The notes under the pieces: generated by a model | Database searches by the model: none | What the model was told of the DNA's origin: nothing | The model's input: the letters and a program-made list of their open reading frames with translations, nothing else | Part shown: positions 1 to 8,943 of the stretch, one piece after another | Numbering within the stretch: position 1 is the first letter of the stretch | Layout of the letters: each line of letters starts with the position of its first letter | Program-made: the position numbers and the translations under genes | NCBI GenBank assembly: GCA_964035575.1 | Contig: OZ037835.1 | Span: forward strand, 2,097,001-2,161,000 | Direction of reading: 5' to 3' | Source of the DNA: Rhynchopus sp. YZ270_cl-10 | Taxonomy: Eukaryota > Euglenozoa > Diplonemea > Diplonemida > Diplonemidae | Length of the DNA stretch: 64,000 nt

Positions 1-110
1 ACGCCACAGAGCCGGCACACTCGTTGAGTGCCTCACAAAACCTAAAATACTTATTTGCTTTTATCATTTGTCTTCACGCTTTATCGTTGTTGTTGGGGTG
101 GGAAATAAAA
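1..110. repeat. Dispersed repeat, copy 1
   Basis: About 110 bases, beginning ACGCCACAGAGCCGGCACAC and ending near GGGAAATAAAA, recur in the same orientation at 12521-12635 with few differences. A looser relative of the first 40 bases is at about 63866-63900. No ORF or tRNA-like promoter box is evident, so the element class is unknown. Confidence 0.75.
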
Positions 111-347
111 TCGTGAACTCATAGTATTTGACATACAACATGCTCGAAACCCTCGTGAAAAGTCGCGCGTTCTGCGTATCCCCCTCCCCGCCTGTTACCC
201 CCCTCTTTCTTTTCTCCCCTGTGCTCTGCGATACTTTCTGTACTTCAGGCAAACACATCCATACCGTAAATCAAGTCCACACCCACGAGGCGAGCGTTTT
301 GGCAGGCGCTTGTAAGGACAGCCAAAAGACTTGCATCTGAATCAGAA

Positions 348-459
348 GTGGTGTGGAAGTGAACAACACATAACCTTTATTTTCCCCCCACCCGTTTATA
401 GTCTTTTTGAGCAACAAGCAAAGAGAAACGATTCTCTCGAGCATTTTGATATCAGTACT
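348..459. repeat. Dispersed repeat family with CTCTCGAGCATTTT end
   Basis: The block runs from AACAACACATAACCTTTATTTTCC through GAGCAACAAGCAAAGAG to CTCTCGAGCATTTT. Diverged copies lie at about 26790-26885, 35714-35806 and 53506-53616, all in the same orientation. There is no coding potential. It may be a short non-autonomous element or a conserved 3'-UTR module. Confidence 0.6.
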
Positions 460-1349
460 GACGCTCAGTAAAGAGTTGGTCACGTAGACATAAAAATTTT
501 AAAAAGGAAAAAAATGTCTGAAAAATATGCCGGTCATATTTGACCGGTATTGGGTGGGTGGGGTAGGGGATATGCGGAAGCGCCCCCTTTTCTCCACAGA
601 AGTGACAGACGTCACTTCACGCCTTCAAAGATTGGTCGGACCCTCACTGAGGTCGAACGGCTGCCGCCTTGCGATACGCAGCGCTGCACAGCTTCCTGCT
701 GACCTCGGCAGAGACCTGACCAATTCCCCCGTTTCCCCCTCCCTCCCTCCCTCCCACTCCCTTTATTCCCCTATTCTTACGTTTTTGTATTTTGGGGCTA
801 TTTATCCTTTGTTCACATAGCCTAGATTCGGACCTATTTTTTCAGACCGACAGTGTGCATCCGGGTCGTGCTAGACTTCATCAACAGCTCTGGTCCTAGG
901 AGGTCCTCAGTGTCGTCAGCAACGTCCCCTTATCTTCCTAATAGACTCCCCCCTTACCCCCCTCCACCCCAGCGCCAAATCAGCGTGGCATTCCTCCCTT
1001 ATCATTCCCCCATCAGGTGCGCTCAGCACCAAACCCCCCTGTGTGTCTTCCCTGAGTGTGTAAGGGCGTTTGCAAACCCTTTCTACCTGGTGTTTCGTGT
1101 GCCCAGGCTGTCAGCCCAGAGTCGAAAAGGCTCTGCCACATCGTGGGGTGAGGTGTGCGGGCTGTGTCCCTATCCGCGTGTTTTCCTCTCCCCCTTTCTT
1201 CTGCCGATTACTAAACAAGGACAGTCTCAGAGCTGTGACCGACAAACAACTTTTCTAAATGGTAAGTACTACCAGGGTGTCCAGCACTCATGTAAGACTT
1301 CCATGGGGAGATATGTTTCATAAACGCTCTGAAGGGTTCAGGACGACTG
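460..1349. other. Non-coding stretch, nothing recognised
   Basis: Low-complexity pyrimidine-rich sequence with short CCCT runs near 738-758. Open frames here (for example 853-1323) have no recognisable domain and a composition typical of C-rich non-coding DNA. Confidence 0.4.
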
Positions 1350-1452
1350 ACGTCTATACCTTCCGTGGTACAAATGCTTCGGCCAATATTGAGTACAGAC
1401 CCTATTAGCCCCAAATGGGTTCTTAGGCGATTGTCGATAACAAAGAACAACT
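1350..1452 (-). repeat. Dispersed repeat, inverted relative to 36590 copy
   Basis: The reverse complement of this block (ATCGACAATCGCCTAAG ... GGGTCTGTACTCAAT ... TTGGCCGAAGC) matches 36590-36660 (TTCGACAACTCGCCTAAG ... GGGTCTGTGCTCAATG ... TTGGCCGAATCC). The family is therefore dispersed and present in both orientations. Confidence 0.55.
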
Positions 1453-1490
1453 GGAAAATGCTGCACCTCTCCTAAAAATAATTTATTTAA

Positions 1491-2492
1491 CCCTTTAAGG
1501 ACCAGAGGGGACATATATGTCCACGCAACCACCTAAATTGGCTTCCACTAGGACTTTTTGAAGATTTTTTTTTTTAATGAGAAGATTTTGTGCGAAATCT
1601 TTCAAAAGACGCAAGATTCGATTTTTTTTGACGCTCTCATCCCCTCTCATGCACACCCGGCATTATCACATAATAGGGTATTTTGGGTCATTTTTTGGGA
1701 ATAATGTACCATTCTGACGCGCTTGAGTCATCAGAGGATTCAAACTTTGGTGTGCAGGGAACCATTTTGTACGGTCTTCAGAACGAAACTAAAATAATGG
1801 AAAATACCCGCGACTGGGCAAAGTAACACGCGTCGTTGCAGTTCCTGACCCTGAACTGGATGTGCCTCTTCTCCGTGTATTTATTGCATTTTGTCTTTTG
1901 AGGGACATTGTACAGAAAATCTATATCAACACGGTCAAGGTACAGAGACACTGGCAGGAGGGTGTTGGTCGACAACTTCTTCTTGCTTGGGAAACAGGCG
2001 TCTGAAAACAGATTACATGTGCGGGGGATGCGGCGTTCACCTTTGTTCAGCACCATGCCAAGTTGGCCAAAAGTCCCAAAAGCCCCAACTTTTGTACTGT
2101 CCAACCTCTGTACAATTACGGTATATGTAGTTGGTTGGTACCTTCTCTCCATGCAGTGAGACATTATCTACTAGGACTTTTTGATCGATTTTTTTTTCTT
2201 TTGAAAGATTTTGAACCGATCTTTCAAATGAAGCCATTTTCGAAAACCGAAAAAACAGGTGCGCAGCCGGAATAATTTTTTCTTCAAAAATTTCAGAAAA
2301 AAATATCAGCTCCCCTCAATTTTCCATTTTCCATTTTTCTCATTTTATTTCGATTTCTGCTCCATTTGAAAGATCTGCTCAAAATCTTTCAATTGCGGCC
2401 AGGTACGATCAAAAATATGCATCGGATCTCATTTTACCTATGGGAGAGAAGATCCTAGCAAATCGAAAAAACCGGTCGTGGTCCATAAAGGG
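1491..2492 (+). mobile_element. piggyBac-like DNA transposon remnant
   Basis: The 1002-base interval is bounded by TTAA on both sides (1487-1490 and 2493-2496). Its imperfect inverted ends are CCCTTTAAGGACCA on the left and TGGTCCATAAAGGG on the right. TTAA targets and CCCTTT-type termini are the hallmarks of the piggyBac superfamily. Inside, a plus-strand frame encodes a Cys-rich segment like the C-terminal domain of piggyBac transposases (see 1891-2130). The DDE core is not recognisable, so this is an internally deleted, non-autonomous copy. Confidence 0.75.
1891..2130 (+). pseudogene. piggyBac transposase C-terminal Cys-rich remnant
   Basis: The 79-codon frame contains NRRLKTDYMCGGCGVHLCSAPC. 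It follows the pattern of the RING-like zinc-binding tail of piggyBac transposases (aromatic-C-x2-C-x3-LC-x2-PC). That domain binds the sub-terminal repeats of the element. Only this tail is legible here: the catalytic DDD core is absent and the frame begins without a credible start. The location inside TTAA-flanked inverted ends supports the assignment. It is a relic, not a functional gene. Confidence 0.5.
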
Positions 2493-2496
2493 TTAA

Positions 2497-3660
2497 AGCA
2501 AAAAAGACAGCCTTCTACAGCCCAGTGGAAGTGACACCTCAGCAGGGTGCTAGCCGTGAAGGTTGCAAAGGTTACGATGTTGTATTAAAGCAGAAAAGAA
2601 GACTTTTCCCTACGGTTTCCTTGAGAGAGTGAAAAACCCACCATTTTTTCCAACAAAAAAAGCGGACTTTTTTTTCCTGAGAACAGTAAAAAAGGCACCC
2701 TCCCCCCACTATGTGTATCGTAGCATGTTTGTAGTTGTGGTGCGTTCACGAACACCAAATAGTTATTCTCTTTTGGTCAAGGTGACTGGGCACGAGAGGA
2801 TCAGGATTCAACTTCACTCACATATGCTTCACACTTTGTCAATCACTCAAACCCCCTCACCACCACCACCACCATCAACAGGCAGTTGACCAGGGCACTC
2901 ACCCACCTTTGACCCCGCTTGATCCCCTACACACCACATCTTCACACACCCCACCACTATGCGAGACTCTCTCCAGGAAGAAGATGAACCGTGACGGACG
3001 CCCGATGATAGCGTCGCCGGCGAACTGCTGCAAGAAGGGTCACCACGCACGCGAGTCAGACGCGTCTCGTGTTCCGATAACGATGGTGTGCACGTGGTGC
3101 CATTCTCATAAATAGTTCGCTAGTCGGTGAAATGTGGGGGGTGGGTCACGTTGACAAGTTTATGTGAGAGGCTCTCTCCACTCGTTGATACGACCACTGT
3201 CACCTCCTGCACGTGCACTTCACCTGGGGGCCCTAGAGAGAGAGAGTGTGGTGGGACGGGAAGTGTTCGACATGAAGTTGTTCTTGAGCGCTTGAGGGCC
3301 GAACGGACTACAGATCAGAGGGGTGTGCGGAAGAAGCTGGACATTGATGGCAGAGAAGGTGGCAGCAGCCCATTCAGAGGACGCACCAGGCTAGCTGGGG
3401 TGGACATGTTTGCAAAGGACAATGCAGTGGATGCGTGCATCGCCCTCATCGTGCTTGAATCCCCGTCCATGAAGGTTGTGCACAAAGTACCGAAATGGTG
3501 TCCTTGGGTTTGCCGTAGCTTTCAGGGTTTCTCTTGCATGGGTACGGTGTGCTGCACCCGAGCGGGTTTGGAAGTGCGTCGCATATAGGTGGGGTGTGTG
3601 ACCCGGCTTTGGCCGTACAAATAAAGACCCGCAATGTTTACTTCTTTCCTGCTCTCTTTT
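2497..3660. other. Intergenic, no supported gene
   Basis: Contains a short CAC-rich run near 2860-2880 and an open frame at 3127-3588 that I do not recognise. The last about 100 bases (around 3530-3600, reading GTGCTGCACCCGAGCGGGTTTGG) resemble 22505-22565, so the duplicated flank of the downstream LRR gene may start here. Confidence 0.35.
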
Positions 3661-3908
3661 CTTTGCGGTAATATTTCAAAACTTAACATGACTTTTCGTT
3701 TGCACAAAAGTTATGATTGTCTCCATTCTTCTCTCCCTGTGTTTTCTTTCATTCCATTATTTTGTCATGAAAGTTTCAAAAAAGAAATAGAATAAAACAA
3801 AGAATTGCCAATACAAACATCACCCAGTTAGTTCATAGACAGATGGACTGATCAATGGCTGTGTCTTGCACCACTCCACTCCCACAACAGAAAACACACA
3901 AAACACGA
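3661..3908 (+). promoter_or_regulatory. Duplicated 5' flank of ubiquitin-like/LRR gene
   Basis: This stretch is nearly identical to 22931-23174, upstream of the intact paralogue at 23175. It ends in CCACAACAG followed by AAAACACACAAAACACGA and the ATG. The CAG is a candidate splice acceptor (trans-splice or leader intron), and the A-rich bases would be the 5' UTR. Conservation of the whole 245 bases shows that gene and upstream region were duplicated together. Confidence 0.55.
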
Positions 3909-4139
3909 ATGGAACTCAACATCGAGGGGTTTGGTGGTCGGACGTACGTCGTCGATGTGGATGTGGATGACACAGCGAAGGACCTGCAGCAGAAGGTGGC
4001 AACTGCAGCGGGGTTTGCTGAAGACACCTTTGGCATGGACTTCGGAGGGAACGGCGAAGGAGAGGACATCAACATCACAGCGCTGAGTGCTGGCGACACA
4101 GTCGTGTTGACGCAGACGCAGAAGGCTGGCGTACGCTGA
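3909..4139 (+). CDS. Residual free ubiquitin-like ORF
   Basis: This is the part of the broken gene still open from its own ATG: 76 residues, ending LTQTQKAGVR, where the last four residues come from the LINE. Residues 1-72 form a beta-grasp-like ubiquitin fold by pattern: MELNIEGFGG, a KVATAAG helix, and LSAGDTVVLT as the last strand. There is no C-terminal Gly-Gly, so it is not a conjugatable ubiquitin. The original upstream flank is intact, so a transcript could still be made and would encode an isolated ubiquitin-like domain. Whether it is expressed cannot be told from sequence. Confidence 0.45.
   Translation: MELNIEGFGGRTYVVDVDVDDTAKDLQQKVATAAGFAEDTFGMDFGGNGEGEDINITALSAGDTVVLTQTQKAGVR
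4106..4124 (+). repeat. LINE target-site duplication, left copy
   Basis: GTTGACGCAGACGCAGAAG (19 bases) is repeated exactly at 6637-6655. The uninterrupted paralogue at about 23373-23391 has it once, which shows the pre-insertion state. Confidence 0.95.
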
Positions 4140-6636
4140 CGACACCAACCTCCTGACGAAGACCCTCGACCAGCTGCGAGCGGGTGTCGCCTTCACCGGA
4201 CACTTTGCAGACTTGACGGGACAACGCGTCCACGCGGGGAAGAGCACGTGGCAGAGCAACCGTCCTGATGAAGAGGAAACTGTGCAGATGAACGGCGCGG
4301 ATCTTACTCGCGTCGAGAAGTCGGAGTGCCTGGGGGCGACGGTGCAGGCACGACAGGCTGGGACGCCCACGCTCCCGACGAAACTGGAAGGCACCATCGA
4401 CGCATGCGGACCGCTAGCAGGTAAGGTGGGATGCCTCCCGCTGACTCAAGGTGAGAAAGCAGGCATCATGCAAGCTGCAGTGATGTCGAAATCTGTGTAC
4501 GGTATCACGGTGCAGGACCCACCTGGGAAATACGTGAACAGTCTTGCAACTGCAGTGGAGAAAGGGGTCCACGGCGTGAACAAGATGAATCGGCGAAGCG
4601 TACCGGTCATGCTGAATGTCTTCGAGAAAGGTCATCTGCTCGACCCCTCGGTGGCATTCGACTACAGAAGGATCATGACGTGGGCGGCGATGATACGCAA
4701 ATCGGATGAGATCTGTTCGCTGGTCGAAAAGTGCAGGTTACGTGCGAAAGCGAAGCAGGCGAAGACTGGAGGACCCATCGGGTTGATTGCGCGAGCCCTC
4801 AGCCGCCTTGCGTGGTCGTGGATAGACACGACAAAGGTGAAAACGCACGATGGGAGCATCGTTGATGTGAAGACGGTAAGCTTGGGTAGACTGGGCCACG
4901 TTGTGCGAGAACGGATGTTCTTCATTCGACTCTCCCGTACGAAGACGACTGCGAAGGTCAATGGGAAAGGCAGAGCTAACCTGAAGGGTATCGAAGCGGG
5001 GGTGGATAAGGAGAAAACCCTTGCTCTCACCCGAAGCAAAACTTTGACGGACTACGAGGCGGGGACGCTGCGACACATTGTAGCTGACGGTGCGATAACG
5101 GGGGTGCGACTTGCGAGAGCGCGCATACGGGACTCGGCCATCTGCGTTCACTGCGAAGCGGGGGTGGACGAAAATCACAAACACTTGTGGTGGGAATGTG
5201 AAGCATGGAGTAGCATTCGTGCGGAGTACCCCTTGCTGTTGGACATTGACAGAACGACCTGGCCAAACTGTCTCGCTATCTGCGGCATGTGCACACCGGA
5301 CACACCTTTGGAATGCGCCCGTGTTGCAGACCTGCAGAAGATGATGGTGCGCATCCTCATCGCACGCTCCAAGTGGAGCAGACCGGAAGCGGCGAACCCG
5401 CGACTGCAAGAAGACCGATACCCGTGGACGTGGGCACCGGAGTTGGACACGACGACGCAACACGCGAACAGTTTGGTGGACTACACCCCCCTGAAAAGGA
5501 GGTGGCCGTATGGACGTGCTCTGCTGCTGGCGTTTGCCTCCTGGCTGGGTGGTTTACAATGGAGCGACGAAGCTGGACGTGAAGTCTCCCACATGGAGCT
5601 GCTCATCGACTTCGAGGTTGCCACAGGGATGGACATCCGACCTGGGGACAAGACCGGCAGAATAGCGCCGAAGCTGAAGCAGCCGAGGGCTGGGACTGGG
5701 GAAGAAGACAACAATGGGGGGGAAGACGACGGGAGTGGGGAAGACGACGATGATGACGACGTGGTGCCAGTAGCGCTGGCCCACAGAGAAATGGCGAAGA
5801 CGACCACCTTTGGGCATATGTTGGCTTCACTCAGAACCTTTTCGGAGAGCTCTCTCCATCCGGGGAAGGTGAAGGTAACGCATGTTCTCGCTTCGTTTGG
5901 GGCGAACGCCATCACAGGCATCGACCGCCGTCCTATCTTTGCCGGCGGAGAAGAAACGTTGAAGGCATTGCGTGCGCTATACGATGCTGGTGTGGCGTAC
6001 CGTCTGCAACGCAGCTCCGAAGGCATGTCTGAGGTGGAGCTCCGTGGTGGCGATAGAGCGAGAGGTACATGGATGGGGGAGTATTCTGCTGAGACGGCGT
6101 ACCCCTCCACAGAAGTTAGAGGCAGGAGGGCACTACCATTCATCCAGCGGGCTGAACAGGAGACATCTGCGCATGCTCGCTACCGGCACCATGAGCACGT
6201 GCGTCCAGGGGATGCACCCGTGAAGGCACCTGAAGGAGCGGTTCCGATCTTCCAGTTTGCGATATGTGTGCTGCACCGGAAGACGAAGTGTGATGCCTGC
6301 TCGAAGAACGCCCAGGCAGACCTGATGCATTGCTGCTTTGCGCACCACTCCAACGACGACGGGTTACCGATCCGACACGAAGCATGCACTAAGCATAGAC
6401 TCTCGAGGTGCGGGAACTGTGTGCAAGAGAAGAGTACGCTGGAGCACTGCTGCCGCCGCCACCACGACACCTCGAAGGGGCGACAGACGACGCTGGGAGG
6501 CTTCTTCAAGAATAAGCAGACGAAGCAGAAGGATGGGCACAGCAGGGGCGGTGATGGACTTATGTAACATCACCCCCACGATGTATTGTATCACCTATCT
6601 CGGATAGGGGTGCATGCATCGAAAACGGGCCCCCAC
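4125..6636 (+). mobile_element. 5'-truncated non-LTR retrotransposon (LINE)
   Basis: A 2512-base insertion between exact 19-base target-site duplications. It starts in the reverse-transcriptase gene, one codon before the catalytic YADD motif, so it is a typical 5'-truncated copy. The open frame runs from 4126 to 6567. A 69-base 3' tail follows, which has no poly(A). The tail carries a small hairpin, CCTATC-TCG-GATAGG at 6594-6608, before ending GGGCCCCCAC at the target site. A hairpin 3' end without poly(A) is seen in LINE clades whose enzyme recognises a 3' stem-loop. The clade is not certain. Confidence 0.93.
4126..6567 (+). CDS. LINE ORF2-like protein, C-terminal 813 residues
   Basis: The frame opens at the LINE junction with LAYADDTNLL, motif C (YADD) of reverse transcriptase, and runs 813 residues to TAA-free sequence ending GDGLM. 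Upstream fingers, palm motifs and endonuclease are missing through 5' truncation. After the thumb region comes a CCHC-type knuckle at about residues 340-355 (C-x2-C-x8-H-x4-C), common in LINE tails. Then follow an acidic tract (about 525-545) and a unique tail. The tail holds two tandem Cys/His modules near residues 713-740 and 752-778, each C-x2-H-x4-C-x2-C ... L-x-HCC-x2-HH. Immediately after them is QTTLGGFF (787-794), which fits the PCNA-interacting PIP-box consensus Q-x2-L-x2-FF. No internal ATG is needed for the analysis; the first in-frame ATG is at 4213. As a truncated copy it is not autonomous, although the surviving frame is uninterrupted, which implies a recent insertion. Confidence 0.88.
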   Translation: MAYADDTNLLTKTLDQLRAGVAFTGHFADLTGQRVHAGKSTWQSNRPDEEETVQMNGADLTRVEKSECLGATVQARQAGTPTLPTKLEGTIDACGPLAGKVGCLPLTQGEKAGIMQAAVMSKSVYGITVQDPPGKYVNSLATAVEKGVHGVNKMNRRSVPVMLNVFEKGHLLDPSVAFDYRRIMTWAAMIRKSDEICSLVEKCRLRAKAKQAKTGGPIGLIARALSRLAWSWIDTTKVKTHDGSIVDVKTVSLGRLGHVVRERMFFIRLSRTKTTAKVNGKGRANLKGIEAGVDKEKTLALTRSKTLTDYEAGTLRHIVADGAITGVRLARARIRDSAICVHCEAGVDENHKHLWWECEAWSSIRAEYPLLLDIDRTTWPNCLAICGMCTPDTPLECARVADLQKMMVRILIARSKWSRPEAANPRLQEDRYPWTWAPELDTTTQHANSLVDYTPLKRRWPYGRALLLAFASWLGGLQWSDEAGREVSHMELLIDFEVATGMDIRPGDKTGRIAPKLKQPRAGTGEEDNNGGEDDGSGEDDDDDDVVPVALAHREMAKTTTFGHMLASLRTFSESSLHPGKVKVTHVLASFGANAITGIDRRPIFAGGEETLKALRALYDAGVAYRLQRSSEGMSEVELRGGDRARGTWMGEYSAETAYPSTEVRGRRALPFIQRAEQETSAHARYRHHEHVRPGDAPVKAPEGAVPIFQFAICVLHRKTKCDACSKNAQADLMHCCFAHHSNDDGLPIRHEACTKHRLSRCGNCVQEKSTLEHCCRRHHDTSKGRQTTLGGFFKNKQTKQKDGHSRGGDGLM

Positions 6637-6655
6637 GTTGACGCAGACGCAGAAG
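6637..6655 (+). repeat. LINE target-site duplication, right copy
   Basis: Exact second copy of GTTGACGCAGACGCAGAAG. The host reading frame resumes through it as LTQTQK followed by QESLAALRALG. Confidence 0.95.
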
Positions 6656-6871
6656 CAAGAATCCCTTGCAGCTCTTCGTGCATTGGGTGAGACTGACCTC
6701 ACACCAGAGAGGCTTGCACGTGTGAAGGACCCCACGGTAGCGAAGTTGTTTCTGCAGGCAGAAGTTGTAACTGCGATTCCGGACAGGTTCCTCGCAAGCA
6801 CTAATTTACGTAGCCTTGATCTGAGTGCCCCGTTGGCTGTTACTGCGATTGATGACCGCTTCTTATATAAG

Positions 6872-7677
6872 TGTACGTCACTGGAATCAATCAACCTGTC
6901 TGGGTTGCACAACGTCACGACAATAGGTGCGCGCTTCCTGGAGGACTGCACTTCATTGCACACTTTCAACTCTTCAGGCTTGGGCAGGGTCACAAGCCTT
7001 GGGGACTACTTCTTATACGAATGCACGTCGTTAACCTCAATCAACTTTGCAGGATTGGGCAGCGTCACAACCCTTGGGCACAGCTTCTTATCACGTTGCA
7101 CAGGGTTAACCTCAGTAGACTTTGCAGGATTCAGGAGTGTCACAGATGTGCTTGGGTCAGGCTTCGTATCACATTGCACGGCGTTAACCTCCATCGACTT
7201 TGCAGGATTGAGCAGCGTCACAAGCCTTGGGACACTCTTCTTCAATTGTTGCGCATCGTTAACCTCCATCAACCTGTACGTCACTGGAATCAATCAACCT
7301 GTCTGGGTTGCACAACGTCACGACAATAGGTGCGCGCTTCCTGGAGGACTGCACTTCATTGCACACTTTCAACTCTTCAGGCTTGGGCAGGGTCACAAGC
7401 CTTGGGGACTACTTCTTATACGAATGCACGTCGTTAACCTCAATCAACTTTGCAGGATTGGGCAGCGTCACAACCCTTGGGCACAGCTTCTTATCACGTT
7501 GCACAGGGTTAACCTCAGTAGACTTTGCAGGATTCAGGAGTGTCACAGATGTGCTTGGGTCAGGCTTCGTATCACATTGCACGGCGTTAACCTCCATCGA
7601 CTTTGCAGGATTGAGCAGCGTCACAAGCCTTGGGACACTCTTCTTCAATTGTTGCGCATCGTTAACCTCCATCAACT
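6872..7677 (+). repeat. 403-base tandem duplication inside LRR region
   Basis: The segment beginning TGTACGTCACTGGAATCAAT at 6872 starts again at 7275, and both copies run to GTTAACCTCCATCAAC. I saw no difference between copies by eye. Length 403 leaves a remainder of one base over codons, so the downstream LRR codons are pushed into another frame. Near-identity means the event is very recent. Confidence 0.9.
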
Positions 7678-8102
7678 TTGCAGGATTGGGCAGTGTCAGA
7701 AGCCCTGGGGACAGCTTCTTATCTGATTGCACTTCGTTAACCTCAATTGACTTTTCAGGCTTGAGCAGTGTCACAAGCCTCGGGAACTACTTCTTATCAC
7801 GTTGCAAGGCGTTAACCTCCATCAACTTTTCAGGATTCAGGAGTGTCACAATCCTTGGGGACAACTTCTTATCAGGTTGCACGTCGTTAACCTTCATCAA
7901 CTTTACAGGATTGGGAAGTGTGACAAGCCTTGGGCACAGCTTCTTAGCAGATTGCAAGGCGTTAACCTCCATCGACTTTGCAGGATTGAGTGGTGTGACA
8001 CGAATCGAGAAGAGATTTCTTAAAGGTTGCATTTCTTTGAAAACACGCAACCAGTACGCATACATGAAGTGGTATACATCAAGGAGGAAGCGGGCTGCGT
8101 GA

Positions 8103-8606
8103 GCCATCTTGTTCTTCCCCTTGCGAAGTGACTCAGCGAGAGACAGCGCTACATGCATATACATCCCAACAACTCCCCGACTCCTTATAACTTCATCCAC
8201 GACATCTCCACAGCGGTGTCACGTCACCGCAAAGGCTCGTCACCCCACAGGAGGACCAGCTGATGGTAAGACTGCTGTCGGCATCAGTTTTTTGGAGAAG
8301 GTCTTGGTTGGGATGAAGTTGATGGTGGCGGATCTGGACCAGATGAGATGTACCTTGCCTGTGTGACTTGGTTGTGTTGTGATGCCTGGGTTTTATTGCT
8401 TCTACTTGATTTTTTTGCCTTTATTGACGGCACTCTGGGTTTGGTGAGCGCCCAGGTGGGGCGTTCATCTATCAGCTCAGGTTGTCGTTCGTGGCGTTTC
8501 CTGACCCTCTTTAATTTTATCGGCGGCTCGTCCACCCCTTGCCTAGCTGCTACCGCTGTGGTCCCTTGGGCGGCAGGGATGGGTAGAAAAGTGGAATGTC
8601 TATATT
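8103..8606. other. Intergenic, no supported gene
   Basis: The opposite-strand open frame at 8284-8865 and the plus-strand frame at 8348-8695 lack recognisable domains, and both run across a dispersed repeat. I see nothing functional. Confidence 0.35.
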
Positions 8607-8753
8607 CCCTAGTTTCGAGTGCGAAACGTTTCTCCATGTATTGCACGGGAAACAATATGACAAACAGGTGCAAGGTGGTTCCGTGCTTATCATAGAACCC
8701 GGCACCTTGTGTGTCTCCCAAAAACCAAAAAGCGTTGTGTGTGAAGTTTTGAA
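8607..8753 (+). repeat. Dispersed 145-base repeat (CTCCATGTATTG family)
   Basis: Copies read CCCTAGTTTCGAGTGCGAAA and continue through CGGCACCTTGTGTGTCTCCC to GTTTTGAAG. A nearly full second copy is at 49233-49374, and its first 37 bases recur at 12664-12700, upstream of a gene. Each full copy lies a few hundred bases upstream of a gene start. It could be a SINE-like element or a carried regulatory module. No pol III boxes are clear. Confidence 0.7.
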
Positions 8754-8943
8754 GGAAGGATAAATAAAGTGCCTTTTTTATTACTGCGCAATAAACGCTG
8801 CAGTCTTCGCTGTGGAAGACTGTGCGTAAGCATGTGTTTCTATGTTCATGTGTGTGTACTTTCACAGAACGTCATGCAAAACAGAACAACCCACGCCCCA
8901 GCTCCAATACTCCCCCTGCAGAGAACACAAAAGAAATAAAACA

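Larger units (their letters stand above)
3909..8102 (+). pseudogene. Ubiquitin-like/LRR gene broken by LINE and duplication
   Basis: The 5' part (3909-4124) encodes a ubiquitin-like domain almost identical to residues 1-72 of the intact paralogue at 23175. After a 2.5 kb LINE (4125-6636) the same protein resumes at 6637 with QTQKQESLAALRALGET and continues into 25-residue BspA-type leucine-rich repeats. A perfect-looking 403-base tandem duplication (6872-7274 and 7275-7677) inside the repeats is not a multiple of three. The LRR frame before and after it therefore differs: phase of 6614-7726 against phase of 7308-8102. The normal frame ends at 8102 with RRKRAA. With both lesions the gene cannot make the full protein. 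Its last residues resemble neither of the CaaX-type ends seen in relatives. Confidence 0.9.

Noticed and set aside
1778-2164. Minus-strand 128-codon ORF inside the piggyBac interval
   Set aside because: No transposase motif on that strand, while the plus strand carries the Cys-rich tail.
3127-3588. 153-codon ORF before the broken LRR gene
   Set aside because: No domain, no consistent leader CAG, and composition like the neighbouring non-coding DNA.
5481-6143. Minus-strand ORF of 220 codons over the LINE
   Set aside because: Ser-rich shadow of the acidic tract of the LINE protein on the plus strand.
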